Counted from the first letter of the stretch, positions 16,552 through 25,290 are shown. The stretch is 64,000 nucleotides of DNA from Pseudomonas sp. TH15 (GCF_016651105.1 NZ_JAEKEL010000001.1:3338001-3402000), one strand, 5' to 3'. Numbers and translations: made by a program. Notes: generated by a model not told the origin, from the letters alone.

Positions 16552-16860
16552 TCAAGCGACTGGGTGATTGATCGCATGCCCCGGCTGCGCGTATAGATCA
16601 ATGCCGAGGGCATGCATGACTTTCAAAACCGTGTCGAAGCGCGGTTTTGCACCCGGCGCGAACGCCTTGTACAGACTCTCGCGACCCATGCCTGACGTTT
16701 TGGCTATCTGCGTCATTCCGCGTGCCTTAAGCACATAGCCGATTGCACGAAGAAACTCTTCGTTATCCCCGTCTGCGAGTACCTGAGACAGGTATTCGCT
16801 GATAGCTTCGTCACTGTCCAGCAGTGCTGCCATGTCGAAATTCGTCAAAGTCTGGCTCAT
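16552..16860 (-). CDS. HigA-like antitoxin, addiction-module antidote
   Basis: A 102-residue protein with an XRE-like HTH (FLRAIGYVLKARGMTQIAKTSGMGRESLYKAFAPGAKPRFDTVLKVMHALGIDL), characteristic of the putative addiction-module antidote family. It starts two bases after the toxin stop in the toxin-first order known from HigBA systems. It should neutralise the upstream toxin and repress the shared promoter. The C-terminal residues after the HTH are short (YAQPGHAINHPVA). Confidence 0.9.
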   Translation of the reverse strand: MSQTLTNFDMAALLDSDEAISEYLSQVLADGDNEEFLRAIGYVLKARGMTQIAKTSGMGRESLYKAFAPGAKPRFDTVLKVMHALGIDLYAQPGHAINHPVA

Positions 16861-16862
16861 GG

Positions 16863-17156
16863 TTAAACCTCCTTAGCCATTTTTTGTGCGCGGCGGATGT
16901 CTGCGCTCTGTGAGGACTTATCGCCGCCAGCCAATAGAACGATGATTGCACCGTTACGCATCGTGAAATACACCCGAAAGCCCGCAGCCACATCTACGCG
17001 CATTTCCGATACGCCATCACCCACCGGTTTAACATCGCCGAGATTTCCTGTTGAGGCCCGATCGATGCGACGTGCGATGGCGACTTTTGCCCGCAGGTCT
17101 CGAATAGAACGGTGCCAAGCCTGGAAGGCTGCTGTTTGTTGAATAAGGTAATCCAT
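16863..17156 (-). CDS. RelE/HigB-like toxin, addiction-module killer
   Basis: A 97-residue protein of the RelE/ParE superfamily killer-protein type: FQAWHRSIRDLRAKVAIARRIDRASTGNLGDVKPVGDGVSEMRVDVAAGFRVYFTMRNGAIIVLLAGGDKSSQSADIRRA. The GFRVYF and VLLAGGDKSSQ motifs are characteristic. Members are thought to be ribosome-dependent mRNA interferases. The ATG is only nine bases from a dyad that probably serves as operator (17166-17181). Confidence 0.9.
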   Translation of the reverse strand: MDYLIQQTAAFQAWHRSIRDLRAKVAIARRIDRASTGNLGDVKPVGDGVSEMRVDVAAGFRVYFTMRNGAIIVLLAGGDKSSQSADIRRAQKMAKEV

Positions 17157-17165
17157 TGCTTGACT

Positions 17166-17181
17166 GTATCCAAGTGGATAC
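17166..17181. promoter_or_regulatory. Dyad upstream of the toxin-antitoxin operon, probable operator
   Basis: GTATCCAAGTGGATAC has perfect 7-base arms around a 2-base centre. Its position just before the toxin start overlaps a plausible -10 (GGATAC on the minus strand), as expected for autorepression by the antitoxin. No experimental support is available from sequence. Confidence 0.55.
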
Positions 17182-17255
17182 TTTTGCGAAGTCAGGCAAG
17201 TCGTCTATCAAACCTTGAAAAATCGTCGGTATTTGTAGGCACGAACCAATTCTTT

Positions 17256-17354
17256 TGTAGGAGCTGCCGAAGGCTGCGATCTTTTGATCTTCGCGTCTAA
17301 AAACAAGATCAAAAGATCGTCCGAATGCGGCCCAAACCTTCGGCAGCTCCTACA
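17256..17354. repeat. Inverted repeat of the GGAGCTGCCGAAGGCTGCGATC family, one arm disrupted
   Basis: The left arm (17256-17291) is intact. The right arm keeps AAGATCAAAAGATCG and CCTTCGGCAGCTCCTACA, but a TCCGAATGCGGCCCAAA segment replaces the few bases expected between them. It lies between the divergent toxin and methyltransferase genes. Confidence 0.75.
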
Positions 17355-17444
17355 GGTGCGGCGTTACAAGTTTGTAACAACCGCAACTGCCGGGCTGATC
17401 TAGACTCGGGTTCGCTCAATCACGAGCATCGTTCGGAGTGCGCC

Positions 17445-18251
17445 ATGGAAGTGCTTAATAATAAAACCGCCATCGAGAGCAATCGACAGGCGTGGAACGA
17501 TTCCGCCCGCCATCACCAGGATTCGCCTGACTGGCAGGCCTTGCTCGGCGAGGTCGCGCAGGCGGATTTTTGCTGCATCGATGACACCCTGCGCGGTGTG
17601 CTGGAGCAGGTCGGTGTTGAGGGCAAGGACGTGGTGCAACTGGGCTGCAACAACGGCCGTGAAAGTCTTTCGCTGTTCGCGTTGGGCGCCCGCAGCGTGG
17701 TGGGGATCGATCAGTCTGCCGCTTTTCTTGAGCAGGCCCGGGAATTGGCGAGCCGTTCGCCTCATGACGCTGAGTTCATCGAAGCGGACATCCATCATTT
17801 GCCTGTCGAGCTTCAGAGGCGTTTCGATGTGGCGCTGATCACCATTGGTGTCTTGAACTGGATGCCGGACATCGCCGAATTCTTCCGGCACGTCGCGCAA
17901 ACCCTCAGGCCCGGCGGCGCGTTGGTGATCTACGAAACCCACCCATTCCTGGAAATGCTCGACCCCGAGGCCGCCGACCCATATCGTCTCGACAGCTCCT
18001 ACTTTCGCAGCGAGCCGTTCGTGCAACATCAGCCGATCGTCTACGAAGGCAAAGTCGAACAGTCGGCAGCGCCGTCCTACTGGTTCGTCCATACCCTCGG
18101 CGCGATCTTCACCGGCGCCATCGACGCCGGATTGCAAATCAGCCACTTCAAGGAATACCCGCACTCCAACCGCGAAGAGCTGTATGACCGGTATGAACGG
18201 CAGGTGGCGCAGTTGCCGTTGTGTTTTACCCTGGTCGCCACCAAGGCCTGA
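17445..18251 (+). CDS. Class I SAM-dependent methyltransferase
   Basis: ATG at 17445 has GGAG nine bases upstream; the open frame before it is repeat DNA. The 268-residue protein has the SAM-binding glycine motif VVQLGCNNGRESLSLFALGA, acidic residue at GIDQS, the motif II/III region DVALITIGVLNWMPD and LRPGGALVIYETHPFLEM. This is a Methyltransf_11/25-type enzyme; the substrate is unknown. It is flanked by repeats and apparently monocistronic. Confidence 0.85.
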   Translation: MEVLNNKTAIESNRQAWNDSARHHQDSPDWQALLGEVAQADFCCIDDTLRGVLEQVGVEGKDVVQLGCNNGRESLSLFALGARSVVGIDQSAAFLEQARELASRSPHDAEFIEADIHHLPVELQRRFDVALITIGVLNWMPDIAEFFRHVAQTLRPGGALVIYETHPFLEMLDPEAADPYRLDSSYFRSEPFVQHQPIVYEGKVEQSAAPSYWFVHTLGAIFTGAIDAGLQISHFKEYPHSNREELYDRYERQVAQLPLCFTLVATKA

Positions 18252-18270
18252 GTTCTTCATTGAGTCGACC

Positions 18271-18358
18271 GACCTCTTCGCGAGCAAGCTCGGCTCCTAC
18301 AAGGAATCTGCTGTACGCCGAATACCCCTGTAGGAGCAGAGCTTGCTCGCGAAGACGG
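18271..18358. repeat. REPIN between methyltransferase and exopolysaccharide cluster
   Basis: CTTCGCGAGCAAGCTCGGCTCC and the inverted GAGCAGAGCTTGCTCGCGAAG flank a spacer of about 30 bases; it separates convergent genes. Confidence 0.85.
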
Positions 18359-18389
18359 CCTAATGACCGCCACAAATCCTGAGATTGAA

Positions 18390-19082
18390 TCAAGCCTGCG
18401 CGGCCGCACTCACTACCGGCCGTCCCGGTTTGCGCAGTGGCTCCAGTCGCGAGCCTTGGTAACGCGTTTCACGGAAGAATTTCCACCGGCCGAACAGGCA
18501 GTAAACGTGGGTGACGCGCCCCTGTTCGTGATAGCCCATGCGGATGTGCAGTTTCAGCGCCGGAATATTGTGGGTCTCGCAGACATCCACCACTTTGTTG
18601 CAGCCCAGGGCTGCCATGGCTTCCCACAAGGCGACCTGCACGTCCACCGACAGGCTGCTGCCGAAATACGCGCGGGTCATTTCGCCGCCGAACTCGAAGA
18701 ATTCGCCAGGCTTCACCGGGAAGTTGCAGCCGTAATAGTGGCGGTCGTGATAGTCGCGAATGCTGCCCCAGATAAACGCCACCGCGTGACCGTCCGCGTC
18801 GAGGTACATGTGCCCTGTGTGCCCTTCGGCGGCGAGTTCCGCCATGGTCTCAATGCGATCACCAAAGTGCTTGCCGAACGCTTCGGCATTCTGCGGCGTG
18901 ATATCGACTCTGCGCAGGCCGTCGTAAGGGCGCAGCTTGTGCGGCGGTACCGGACTGACGAGGTCGCGCTCCATCCACAACAATTCCCAGTGGAAGAACA
19001 CGTAGCGTTTCCACAAGGTGCCGAAGGTGCGCCCGAGGCCTTTTTGACGGATGCGTTCTTGTAGTTTTTCGATGACGCTCAT
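18390..19082 (-). CDS. GNAT-like N-acetyltransferase of exopolysaccharide cluster (paralogue 1)
   Basis: The ATG at 19082 follows GGAGGG. The 230-residue product is strongly similar throughout to the protein at 21152-21841 (shared LWKxYxFFHxELLWMERDLVSPVPPH, ETMAELAxEGxTGHM, FPVKxGEFFEFGGExTRAY, CNKVVDVCExHNIPALKLHIRMGYxEQGR). The last block is the GNAT acetyl-CoA/terminal helix region in which the peptide N-x-x-A-x-x-L-H-x-x-x-G-Y recurs. It probably acylates a sugar of the exopolysaccharide or a precursor; this is inferred from position. It is the distal gene of the run, 114 bases after the deacetylase gene. Confidence 0.7.
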   Translation of the reverse strand: MSVIEKLQERIRQKGLGRTFGTLWKRYVFFHWELLWMERDLVSPVPPHKLRPYDGLRRVDITPQNAEAFGKHFGDRIETMAELAAEGHTGHMYLDADGHAVAFIWGSIRDYHDRHYYGCNFPVKPGEFFEFGGEMTRAYFGSSLSVDVQVALWEAMAALGCNKVVDVCETHNIPALKLHIRMGYHEQGRVTHVYCLFGRWKFFRETRYQGSRLEPLRKPGRPVVSAAAQA

Positions 19083-19196
19083 GATGCCCTCCGTGGCCGT
19101 GGCCCGGGTGTTGTGGATGGTTCTGTGGTGGGTATAGATCACCCGTGCAAGTTCATTTCAAAGTGCCATCTTCGAAAGTATTGCAAGGTATGTAAG

Positions 19197-19988
19197 TCAG
19201 TCGAGTGCCGCAGCACCGCGTAGAAAATCCTTGTTCAAGTCGGTGTAGGAGATCCGTCGAATGCCTGCCAGCCGCTGCTCTAGCACGCGGCTCAGGGATT
19301 CATCCGGGTTGAGATAGGCATCACCAAAATCACTGCCGAGCTGAGTCGGGTGAGCGACGATTTCCAGCACGCCGTCGGTCGGCGAAATGTCGTTGCGCAA
19401 GTCCACTGGGGTGCAGACGTAGTCCGCTGTCGCCCCCGCCAGACTTTGCAAACGCCAATTGAGCAATCCCTTGAACACGCGCTTGGGCAAATTGAGGTTT
19501 TGCCCCAGATTACGCGCCAGGCGAATCGGCACACCTTGATGCGCGGCAAAGCGCGCGACGATCTCGCCGATCGGCCAGATGTTATGCACGTGTTGATGCG
19601 AATCGATGTGGCTCGGACGCATCCCGTGATCGACGCAACGCTGCCACTGCGCCTGCAATTCCTCACGCACCGCATCACGATCCTCACGGCCGAGCCAGAC
19701 GGTATGGCGCGGCAGGCTGAGGTCGAACACCCCGTGGTCATCACAGAATGTGCGGCGAGCGAGAATGCCCTGGCTCAGCGGCCGGCCATAAGTCAGGTTA
19801 AAGTGCAGGCCGATCCGGTCCTTGAGCAACGGGTGTTGGGCCATGACGCAGGCGGCTTCGAACGCCGGCATGTTGGCCATGGCGGTGGCGGAACTGATGA
19901 CCCCAGCCTGAAACGCACCGAGGATCACCGCGTTTTCGCACGGGCTAAGGCCGAAATCGTCAGCGTTGACTATGACTTGGCGAGGCAT
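19197..19988 (-). CDS. YdjC/ChbG-family carbohydrate deacetylase
   Basis: A 263-residue protein with the metal-binding signatures NADDFG (D10, D11), H62 in IGLHFNLTYGRP and SHIDSHQHVH (H127, H131), all typical of the YdjC/ChbG family, which includes chitooligosaccharide deacetylase ChbG and hopanoid HpnK. The length is usual. It overlaps the upstream acyltransferase gene by 29 bases. In this cluster a role in deacetylating an amino-sugar of the exopolysaccharide or a lipid-linked intermediate is plausible but unproven. Confidence 0.88.
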   Translation of the reverse strand: MPRQVIVNADDFGLSPCENAVILGAFQAGVISSATAMANMPAFEAACVMAQHPLLKDRIGLHFNLTYGRPLSQGILARRTFCDDHGVFDLSLPRHTVWLGREDRDAVREELQAQWQRCVDHGMRPSHIDSHQHVHNIWPIGEIVARFAAHQGVPIRLARNLGQNLNLPKRVFKGLLNWRLQSLAGATADYVCTPVDLRNDISPTDGVLEIVAHPTQLGSDFGDAYLNPDESLSRVLEQRLAGIRRISYTDLNKDFLRGAAALD

Positions 19989-21147
19989 GTTCGCCCTCCG
20001 TGGTGATCGCGACGGGTTTGAGTGTCGGCTTTGCCTGCTCGGCGCGGCGGCGTGACCGCCAGGCTTGCAAGCGCGGTTTGATTCGATACCACAGGCGCAA
20101 GCCCAGACCGAGGATGAGGCCGCTCGGTCGCCAGGAATAGAAACTCCAGCGCCAGTGTTCCAGCTGCCCGGTCATGCGCTCGTGGAGTTGATGGCTGGAG
20201 TTTTCCAGACTGACCCGCGAGGCATCGATCCAGCGCCAGTTGTCGTCCAGGCCCCAACGAATCCACTCTTCGAGCAGCACCCGGCCGCTGCCCAGGTCGG
20301 CGTATTGCGGCAGGAACGCCAGGTTGTAGTCGTACAGCCGACCCTGTTCCAGCAAGCCGAGGCGATAGCTGATGCAGCGCCCATCCAACTCCAGCACCAC
20401 CACCCGTACCAAGTCGCAAGCGGCGAGGGCGGTGAAGGCGCGGTCCATCCATTGTCGGTGACGTTCGTCGGCAAAGATGCCGACGCCTTCATCACCTTTC
20501 CAGCTCACCGCTTCGACTTCACTGATGGCCTGCAACAGCGGGCCCATGGTCGAGGCGTCCGGGGTGATGCGCCGCACCTGGGCACCACACGCGGCGATGC
20601 GTTTGCGCGCGCGGCGCAGTTTGTAACGCGGATCGCCCGAGACTTCCTGGCGATCCGCCTCGCTGATCAGGTGCACCGGCACCTTGCAACTCAGGCGCCG
20701 TTCACCGGTAGAACTGTGGGCCATCCAGACCGTCAGGGCACTTTCTTCACCCGTGGGTTCGGACAGCTCGTTAAGTTGCATCAGCGCGTGGGGTACGCGA
20801 CGACGGATCACAATCAGTGCCTTGCGGATGCTCTCGGCGTCAAGGCAGGCGAGCAGCGCCAGGCGATCGGTCAGCGGATAACCGAGGTGATGCAACACCC
20901 GAAACGGCAGTCCGCCGAAGCGTTCGCGCAACGCCACCAACGGCAGGCACAGCGCCAGTTCATCACCCTGCCAGCCGAGCAGCACGTGCAGACGCTGCCC
21001 GTCACTGATCGCCTGTTCCGCGGCGCACAACCAGGCCAGGGTGTTGAACGGCGTGTGGTCCGTCACTCGCAGGCGCAGCGCTTCGTAAGCCGCTACCGGA
21101 AAGTCCGGCGTGCAAAGCGAAGTGCGCCATTCGAATCGCGTTGCCAT
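19960..21147 (-). CDS. FemAB/BioF2-like GNAT acyltransferase
   Basis: A 395-residue protein resembling the acetyltransferase (BioF2/CelD-like) family: RYKLRRARKRIAACGAQVRRI, then AISEVEAVSWKGDEGVGIFADERHRQWM and LVRVVVLELDGRCISYRLGLLEQGRLYDYNLAFLPQYADLGSGRVLLEEWIRWGLDD. Such proteins sit in many exopolysaccharide loci and are thought to transfer acyl or aminoacyl groups. It starts 4 bases after the GNAT gene stop and overlaps the deacetylase gene. The final ~40 residues are basic. Confidence 0.78.
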   Translation of the reverse strand: MATRFEWRTSLCTPDFPVAAYEALRLRVTDHTPFNTLAWLCAAEQAISDGQRLHVLLGWQGDELALCLPLVALRERFGGLPFRVLHHLGYPLTDRLALLACLDAESIRKALIVIRRRVPHALMQLNELSEPTGEESALTVWMAHSSTGERRLSCKVPVHLISEADRQEVSGDPRYKLRRARKRIAACGAQVRRITPDASTMGPLLQAISEVEAVSWKGDEGVGIFADERHRQWMDRAFTALAACDLVRVVVLELDGRCISYRLGLLEQGRLYDYNLAFLPQYADLGSGRVLLEEWIRWGLDDNWRWIDASRVSLENSSHQLHERMTGQLEHWRWSFYSWRPSGLILGLGLRLWYRIKPRLQAWRSRRRAEQAKPTLKPVAITTEGEHASPSHSQR

Positions 21148-21151
21148 AAGA

Positions 21152-21841
21152 TCAAGTCACCGTGGCTGCAACAGGTGGACGCGACGGTTTGCGCAAGGCA
21201 TCCAGGCGCGAGCCGCTGTAACGGGTTTCACGGTAGACGCGCCAGCGGCCGAACAGCTCGTAGACGTTCATGATGCGTCCTTGCTCTTGATAACCCATGC
21301 GGATGTGCAGCTTGAGCGCTGGAATATTGTGGAACTCGCAGACATCCACCACCTTGTTGCAACCCTGGGCCTGCATGGCTTTCCACAGTTCCAGTTGCAG
21401 GTCCACCGAGAGCGTAGTGCCCCAATAGGCGCGGGTCAGCTCGCCGCCGAACTCGAAGAATTCGCCAGCCTTCACCGGGAACCAGCAGCCGTAGTAGTGC
21501 TTGTCGTGATAGTTGCGCGCCGCGCCCCAGATAAAGGCCACCGCGTCCCCTTGGTCATCCAGGTGCATGTGACCGGTGTAACCCTCACGGGCCAGTTCCG
21601 CCATGGTTTCGACGCGGTCGCCGAAGTACCGCGCGAAGGCGCTGGCGTTATCGGGTGTGATGGTGACGACCCGCAGCGGCGGATAAGGCCTGAGGGCGTG
21701 TGGCGGGACCGGGCTGACCAGGTCACGCTCCATCCACAGCAGTTCTTCGTGGAAAAATGCGTAGTGTTTCCAAAGGCTCTTGAGGGTGGAGCGCAGGCCT
21801 TTTTGTTGGATGCGTTCTCTGAGTTTCTTAAAAGCACTCAT
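21152..21841 (-). CDS. GNAT-like N-acetyltransferase of exopolysaccharide cluster (paralogue 2)
   Basis: The ATG at 21841 follows AGGAGAC; upstream open frame is repeat sequence. The 229-residue protein is a close paralogue of 18390-19082, including DLVSPVPPHALRPY, GHMHLDDQGDAVAFIWG, YYGCWFPVKAGEFFEFGGELTRAYWG and the GNAT-like C-terminal block CNKVVDVCEFHNIPALKLHIRMGY. The pair, separated by two other modification genes, indicates a duplication with possible specialisation. It is the first gene after the repeat at 21878-22022, so it might be less strongly transcribed than upstream genes. Confidence 0.7.
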   Translation of the reverse strand: MSAFKKLRERIQQKGLRSTLKSLWKHYAFFHEELLWMERDLVSPVPPHALRPYPPLRVVTITPDNASAFARYFGDRVETMAELAREGYTGHMHLDDQGDAVAFIWGAARNYHDKHYYGCWFPVKAGEFFEFGGELTRAYWGTTLSVDLQLELWKAMQAQGCNKVVDVCEFHNIPALKLHIRMGYQEQGRIMNVYELFGRWRVYRETRYSGSRLDALRKPSRPPVAATVT

Positions 21842-21877
21842 TGGATAGTCTCCTGAGTTTCGGCTTGGCGAAGACCT

Positions 21878-22022
21878 GTGGTGAGGGGGCTTGTCGGAAT
21901 GCCGCACCACCCAGTTCGGCTGCGCAGCAGTCGTAAACCATTGCATTCGATGTATCTGATACATCGAGGTTGCAGGTTTTGGGGCCGCTTCGCAGCCCAA
22001 CGGGGCAAGCCCCCTCGCCACA
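21878..22022. repeat. Inverted repeat of the GTGGCGAGGGGGCTTG family
   Basis: TGTGGTGAGGGGGCTTGTC at the left and GGGGCAAGCCCCCTCGCCACA at the right, with inner elements GGCTGCGCAGCAGTCG and GGGGCCGCTTCGCAGCCCAACG. A second copy is at 62339-62461. It interrupts the exopolysaccharide operon between the glycosidase-like gene and the GNAT gene and could attenuate transcription. Confidence 0.85.
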
Positions 22023-22069
22023 AATTTGGTGTTCGCCGCACCTCTCTCTTAACGGATCGGAATTGGGGG

Positions 22070-23989
22070 TCATGAAGCGCGCCAGCTCAACGCAAACAGG
22101 GTTTGCCCTGGCAGCTCGAAGCTGACGCGACCGTCCTGGCAGCGGTAGGGCGCGTCGCGGCTGCGGTTGTCGGCGCCGAAATAACGCAATGAGCCTTTGT
22201 TCAGCGGGCACGCCGCGCCGCTCAGGTCCACACGCTGCAAGCGCGTGCCTTTGTTGACGCCCAGCAGGCTGCGTTGCAGGTCGGCGGCCATGGCGAGCAC
22301 GTCGACTTCGAACGCGTCGTTTTCCAAGCCCATCACGCTGCCCAGCCAATGCTCCTGAATAAACTGCTGGGCCAGGCCCACGGGTTTGAGTTCGAAATGG
22401 TCGTCGCCGAGTACCCGCAACATGCCCTTGGGGTAGTTCGGCTCATCGGCGGCCTGGAACCAGTTGAGCATTTCCAGCAAACCGTCCTGGGACGAATTGA
22501 TCACCACCGACGCCCACCACAACGCGGCGTAATGGGTTTCCTGATCGTAAGGGCTCAGGCTTGAGCCGCTGGACATGTTGGTCTGGTCCAGCAGCAATGC
22601 CTTGCGCGGCCGGCCTTGAGCATCGAGGCCCACCAACTCTGCGGCGCGGCGCACGCTGTCACGGTAGACCCGCGTGGCGAGCAGGTCGCGGATCATCCAT
22701 TCGTGCCAGGCCAGTGCATCAACCTTGTCCCCTGATTCCGCCAGCAGACGGCGGGCCCAATCGATGCCGCGCTTGTCCGCGGCGTTGTCGGCAAACGGGC
22801 CGTTGACCAGCCGTGCACTGGCCGGCATGGCGATGCGGATGCCGGCGCGGGCATTGGCCGGATTGCTGCGAACCTGCCGGGCCATGCTGTTGAAGATGGA
22901 TTGGTAGTTGGCGTAGCTCGGATAGTTGAGGTTCGGCTCGTCGGCGAAGCCGATGTAATGAGTGCCGTTGCCGCCGAGGGCTCGGGTGCTGGCGAGCCAG
23001 GCGTCGAGGCCGCTGTTGCTCAGGGTATCGGCCCGCAAATCGGCCTGGCGCTGGCTGCCGGCTAATAGCGTGATGTCCTGGGTGATGCCGAAGCGATCCT
23101 GGTAGACCTGGCGGAACGCATCTTCGTAGTGCGGGTTTTTCGCGGTGATGTCGACAAAGCTGTAGTAACTGGCAGCTTTCGCCTTGAGCGCATCGAGCAG
23201 CGCATAACTGGAGGCCGGCGGCATCACGTAGGGCAGGGCAACCCCCAAATTCGGGGTCTTGCCGAGAATCTCCTTGTGCAGGGTCAGCCGGGTCTGGCCG
23301 TCGTCTTCGCGCAGGGGCTTGAGCTGCTGCGGATTTTGCGCGAACAGGTTGGCCGTGCCGTCGAGCCAGAACGCCGCTTTGCCGCTGCCTTGCAAACGCA
23401 GGCGCCAGATTTGTTCGGTCTGGGCCACCGGCAATGCGACCTGATCGAATTGCCAATAGGCCCGATAGGGTTTGAGCGCCAGTGACAGTTGTTGGCCGTC
23501 GCTTACCCGCTGGGCTTGCAGGGCGCCGACGCCCCCGTGGAACTTACCGGCGAGTACCGCGTGTTCTCCCGGGGCTACTTTGAAATACAACTCATCGCCG
23601 TCATGGGTTTCGGCACTGAAATGCACCTTGGCCGGTTCGAACAAAGCCACCGTGTGTTCATCGTGTTCGACCTTGTAGCGGCGAAAACTGTAGCCCGGAA
23701 TTTCCAGTCGATAACTGGCGGCGCCTGGCGCCAACGGCCAGCTCTGGGTGCCGCGCGCTTCACTGGCGGCGATCAGGCGTTCGCCCTCAAGTTTGCCTTG
23801 GCCATCGATCAGGTAAATGTGTTCTTCGTTGGCATCTGCCTGCCACGCCGGGACCCAGCGCACGGTCACGGTGTCGGGGCGATCCGCTTGCAGGTACAGG
23901 CTGCCGTCGCGAATGTCCGTCCAGCGCATCGACGCCGCTTGAGCATCGAGCGCGAAGCCCAACCCCAACAGCAGCGCCAGGCGTTTCAT
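22070..23989 (-). CDS. Exported glycoside-hydrolase-like protein of exopolysaccharide cluster
   Basis: The ATG at 23989 overlaps the flippase stop (ATGA) and begins a signal peptide, MKRLALLLGLGFALDAQAA. The mature ~620-residue protein has an N-terminal beta domain and a central region resembling a clan-A (beta/alpha)8 glycosidase: YIGFADEPNLNYPSY, LAWHEWMIRDLL and LLLDQTNMSSGSSLSPYDQE. In clan A the acid/base Glu normally sits in NEP; here DEPN is the nearest match, so catalysis is uncertain. Location suggests a periplasmic enzyme trimming or releasing polymer, comparable in role to PslG, but sequence similarity to PslG is not established here. Confidence 0.65.
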   Translation of the reverse strand: MKRLALLLGLGFALDAQAASMRWTDIRDGSLYLQADRPDTVTVRWVPAWQADANEEHIYLIDGQGKLEGERLIAASEARGTQSWPLAPGAASYRLEIPGYSFRRYKVEHDEHTVALFEPAKVHFSAETHDGDELYFKVAPGEHAVLAGKFHGGVGALQAQRVSDGQQLSLALKPYRAYWQFDQVALPVAQTEQIWRLRLQGSGKAAFWLDGTANLFAQNPQQLKPLREDDGQTRLTLHKEILGKTPNLGVALPYVMPPASSYALLDALKAKAASYYSFVDITAKNPHYEDAFRQVYQDRFGITQDITLLAGSQRQADLRADTLSNSGLDAWLASTRALGGNGTHYIGFADEPNLNYPSYANYQSIFNSMARQVRSNPANARAGIRIAMPASARLVNGPFADNAADKRGIDWARRLLAESGDKVDALAWHEWMIRDLLATRVYRDSVRRAAELVGLDAQGRPRKALLLDQTNMSSGSSLSPYDQETHYAALWWASVVINSSQDGLLEMLNWFQAADEPNYPKGMLRVLGDDHFELKPVGLAQQFIQEHWLGSVMGLENDAFEVDVLAMAADLQRSLLGVNKGTRLQRVDLSGAACPLNKGSLRYFGADNRSRDAPYRCQDGRVSFELPGQTLFALSWRAS

Positions 23990-25290
23990 ATCGACTTCCG
24001 TTGCAGCATGTGCAGCATGGGCGCGACGTCGCTGGGCAGGATGATCAGGGTTTGCCAGACCGGCACGCCGCTCAAGCGGCAATACATCGCGAGCAACGCA
24101 ATGGTCACTGCAAGGTAGGCGATGGACGAAGCCGCTGCGGCGCCGACGATGCCGTAAGCCGGAATCATCACCAGGTTCAGCGCCAGGTTCAGCAGCGCAC
24201 CCAAGCCCATCAGCAGCGACACCGTGCCGGGACGATTCTTGCCGAGTAAATCCAGGCGCAGGATGCTCGCGTAGCACAACCCCAACAGCCCGGGCAGCAG
24301 GGCGAGCAGGGCCGGATACGCCGGTTGGTAGGCGATGCCGAACAGCGTGACGATCAGCCATTCACCAATGACGGCCATGGTCAGGCACGCACCGAGCATC
24401 ACCGTGGCGGTCAGGCGCAGGGCCAGCGGGGTCACTTTGTCCATGCCTTCGTCTTGTTGCAGCAGGCGTTTCATCAGTGGCGTGGTGACTGCTTCCGGGA
24501 CGATCAGCAGCAACTCGGCGGCAGCACTGGCCATCGCGTAATGACCCAGCGCGGTGCTGCCGAGCAGGGCGCCGATGAACAGGTAATCGGAACGCAAAAT
24601 CACTTGCTGGAACAACAGATCGGGATGGCTGCGGGCGCTGTAGCGCAGCAATTCGTTCTGGCCGGCGCGGTCCCATTGCAGCGTCAGTGGTTGATCGCGC
24701 TTGAGCCAGACCCAACCGGCCAACACCACCAGGCTGAGACCCGCCAGCCAACTGATCAGCGCCGCTTCGAGGGCGGCGGTTTTCCACATCCAGAACAACG
24801 CCAGAAACAGCAGCAACGGCGCCAGGGATTCCACCAGCCGCAAGGCATTGAACGCGACCACGCCGCCCGAGGCGTTGTGCAAGGTCAGCAAGCCACTCTT
24901 GAGTACGGTCAGCGGCACCGCCAGCAGCAGCAGCCAAGCGAGCAAACCCAGTTGTGTGGTGATGTCCAGTTCACTGCCAAATTCCCGGGTCAATGCGACC
25001 ACCAACAGGGTCAACAGCGCCGCGAGTAAACAGCCGAACACCAGCACTTGGCTCAGCAGCAAGCCCATCGGCCGTTGCTTGGCCGCCTGATAGCCCACCG
25101 CCGAATTCAAGCCGCCACTGGTGGCGGCGCTGATCAGGTCGGGCAGGGTGCTGAGCAGCGCAAACAAGCCACGTTCACTTGGCCCGAGAATCCGCGCCAG
25201 CAACACGTTGCGCAGCAAGCGCAGGCCAATCATCGCCAGTTTGGTGCCCATGCTCAGGGCCAGGTGCTTGAGGTAGTGGCTGCGGCTCAT
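23986..25290 (-). CDS. Wzx-like polysaccharide flippase (MOP superfamily)
   Basis: A 434-residue integral membrane protein with about 12-14 hydrophobic segments and the opening typical of polysaccharide transporters (LALSMGTKLAMIGLRLLRNVLLARILGPSERGLFALLSTLPDLI). It would flip lipid-linked repeat units across the inner membrane. ATG at 25290 overlaps the upstream deacetylase stop, and its own stop overlaps the next start, so the genes are coupled. Confidence 0.88.
   Translation of the reverse strand: MSRSHYLKHLALSMGTKLAMIGLRLLRNVLLARILGPSERGLFALLSTLPDLISAATSGGLNSAVGYQAAKQRPMGLLLSQVLVFGCLLAALLTLLVVALTREFGSELDITTQLGLLAWLLLLAVPLTVLKSGLLTLHNASGGVVAFNALRLVESLAPLLLFLALFWMWKTAALEAALISWLAGLSLVVLAGWVWLKRDQPLTLQWDRAGQNELLRYSARSHPDLLFQQVILRSDYLFIGALLGSTALGHYAMASAAAELLLIVPEAVTTPLMKRLLQQDEGMDKVTPLALRLTATVMLGACLTMAVIGEWLIVTLFGIAYQPAYPALLALLPGLLGLCYASILRLDLLGKNRPGTVSLLMGLGALLNLALNLVMIPAYGIVGAAAASSIAYLAVTIALLAMYCRLSGVPVWQTLIILPSDVAPMLHMLQRKSI

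Noticed and set aside
20065..21273. 402-codon plus-strand frame opposite the FemAB-like gene
   Set aside because: Antisense to a gene with clear homology and coupling; no ribosome site and shadow-type composition.
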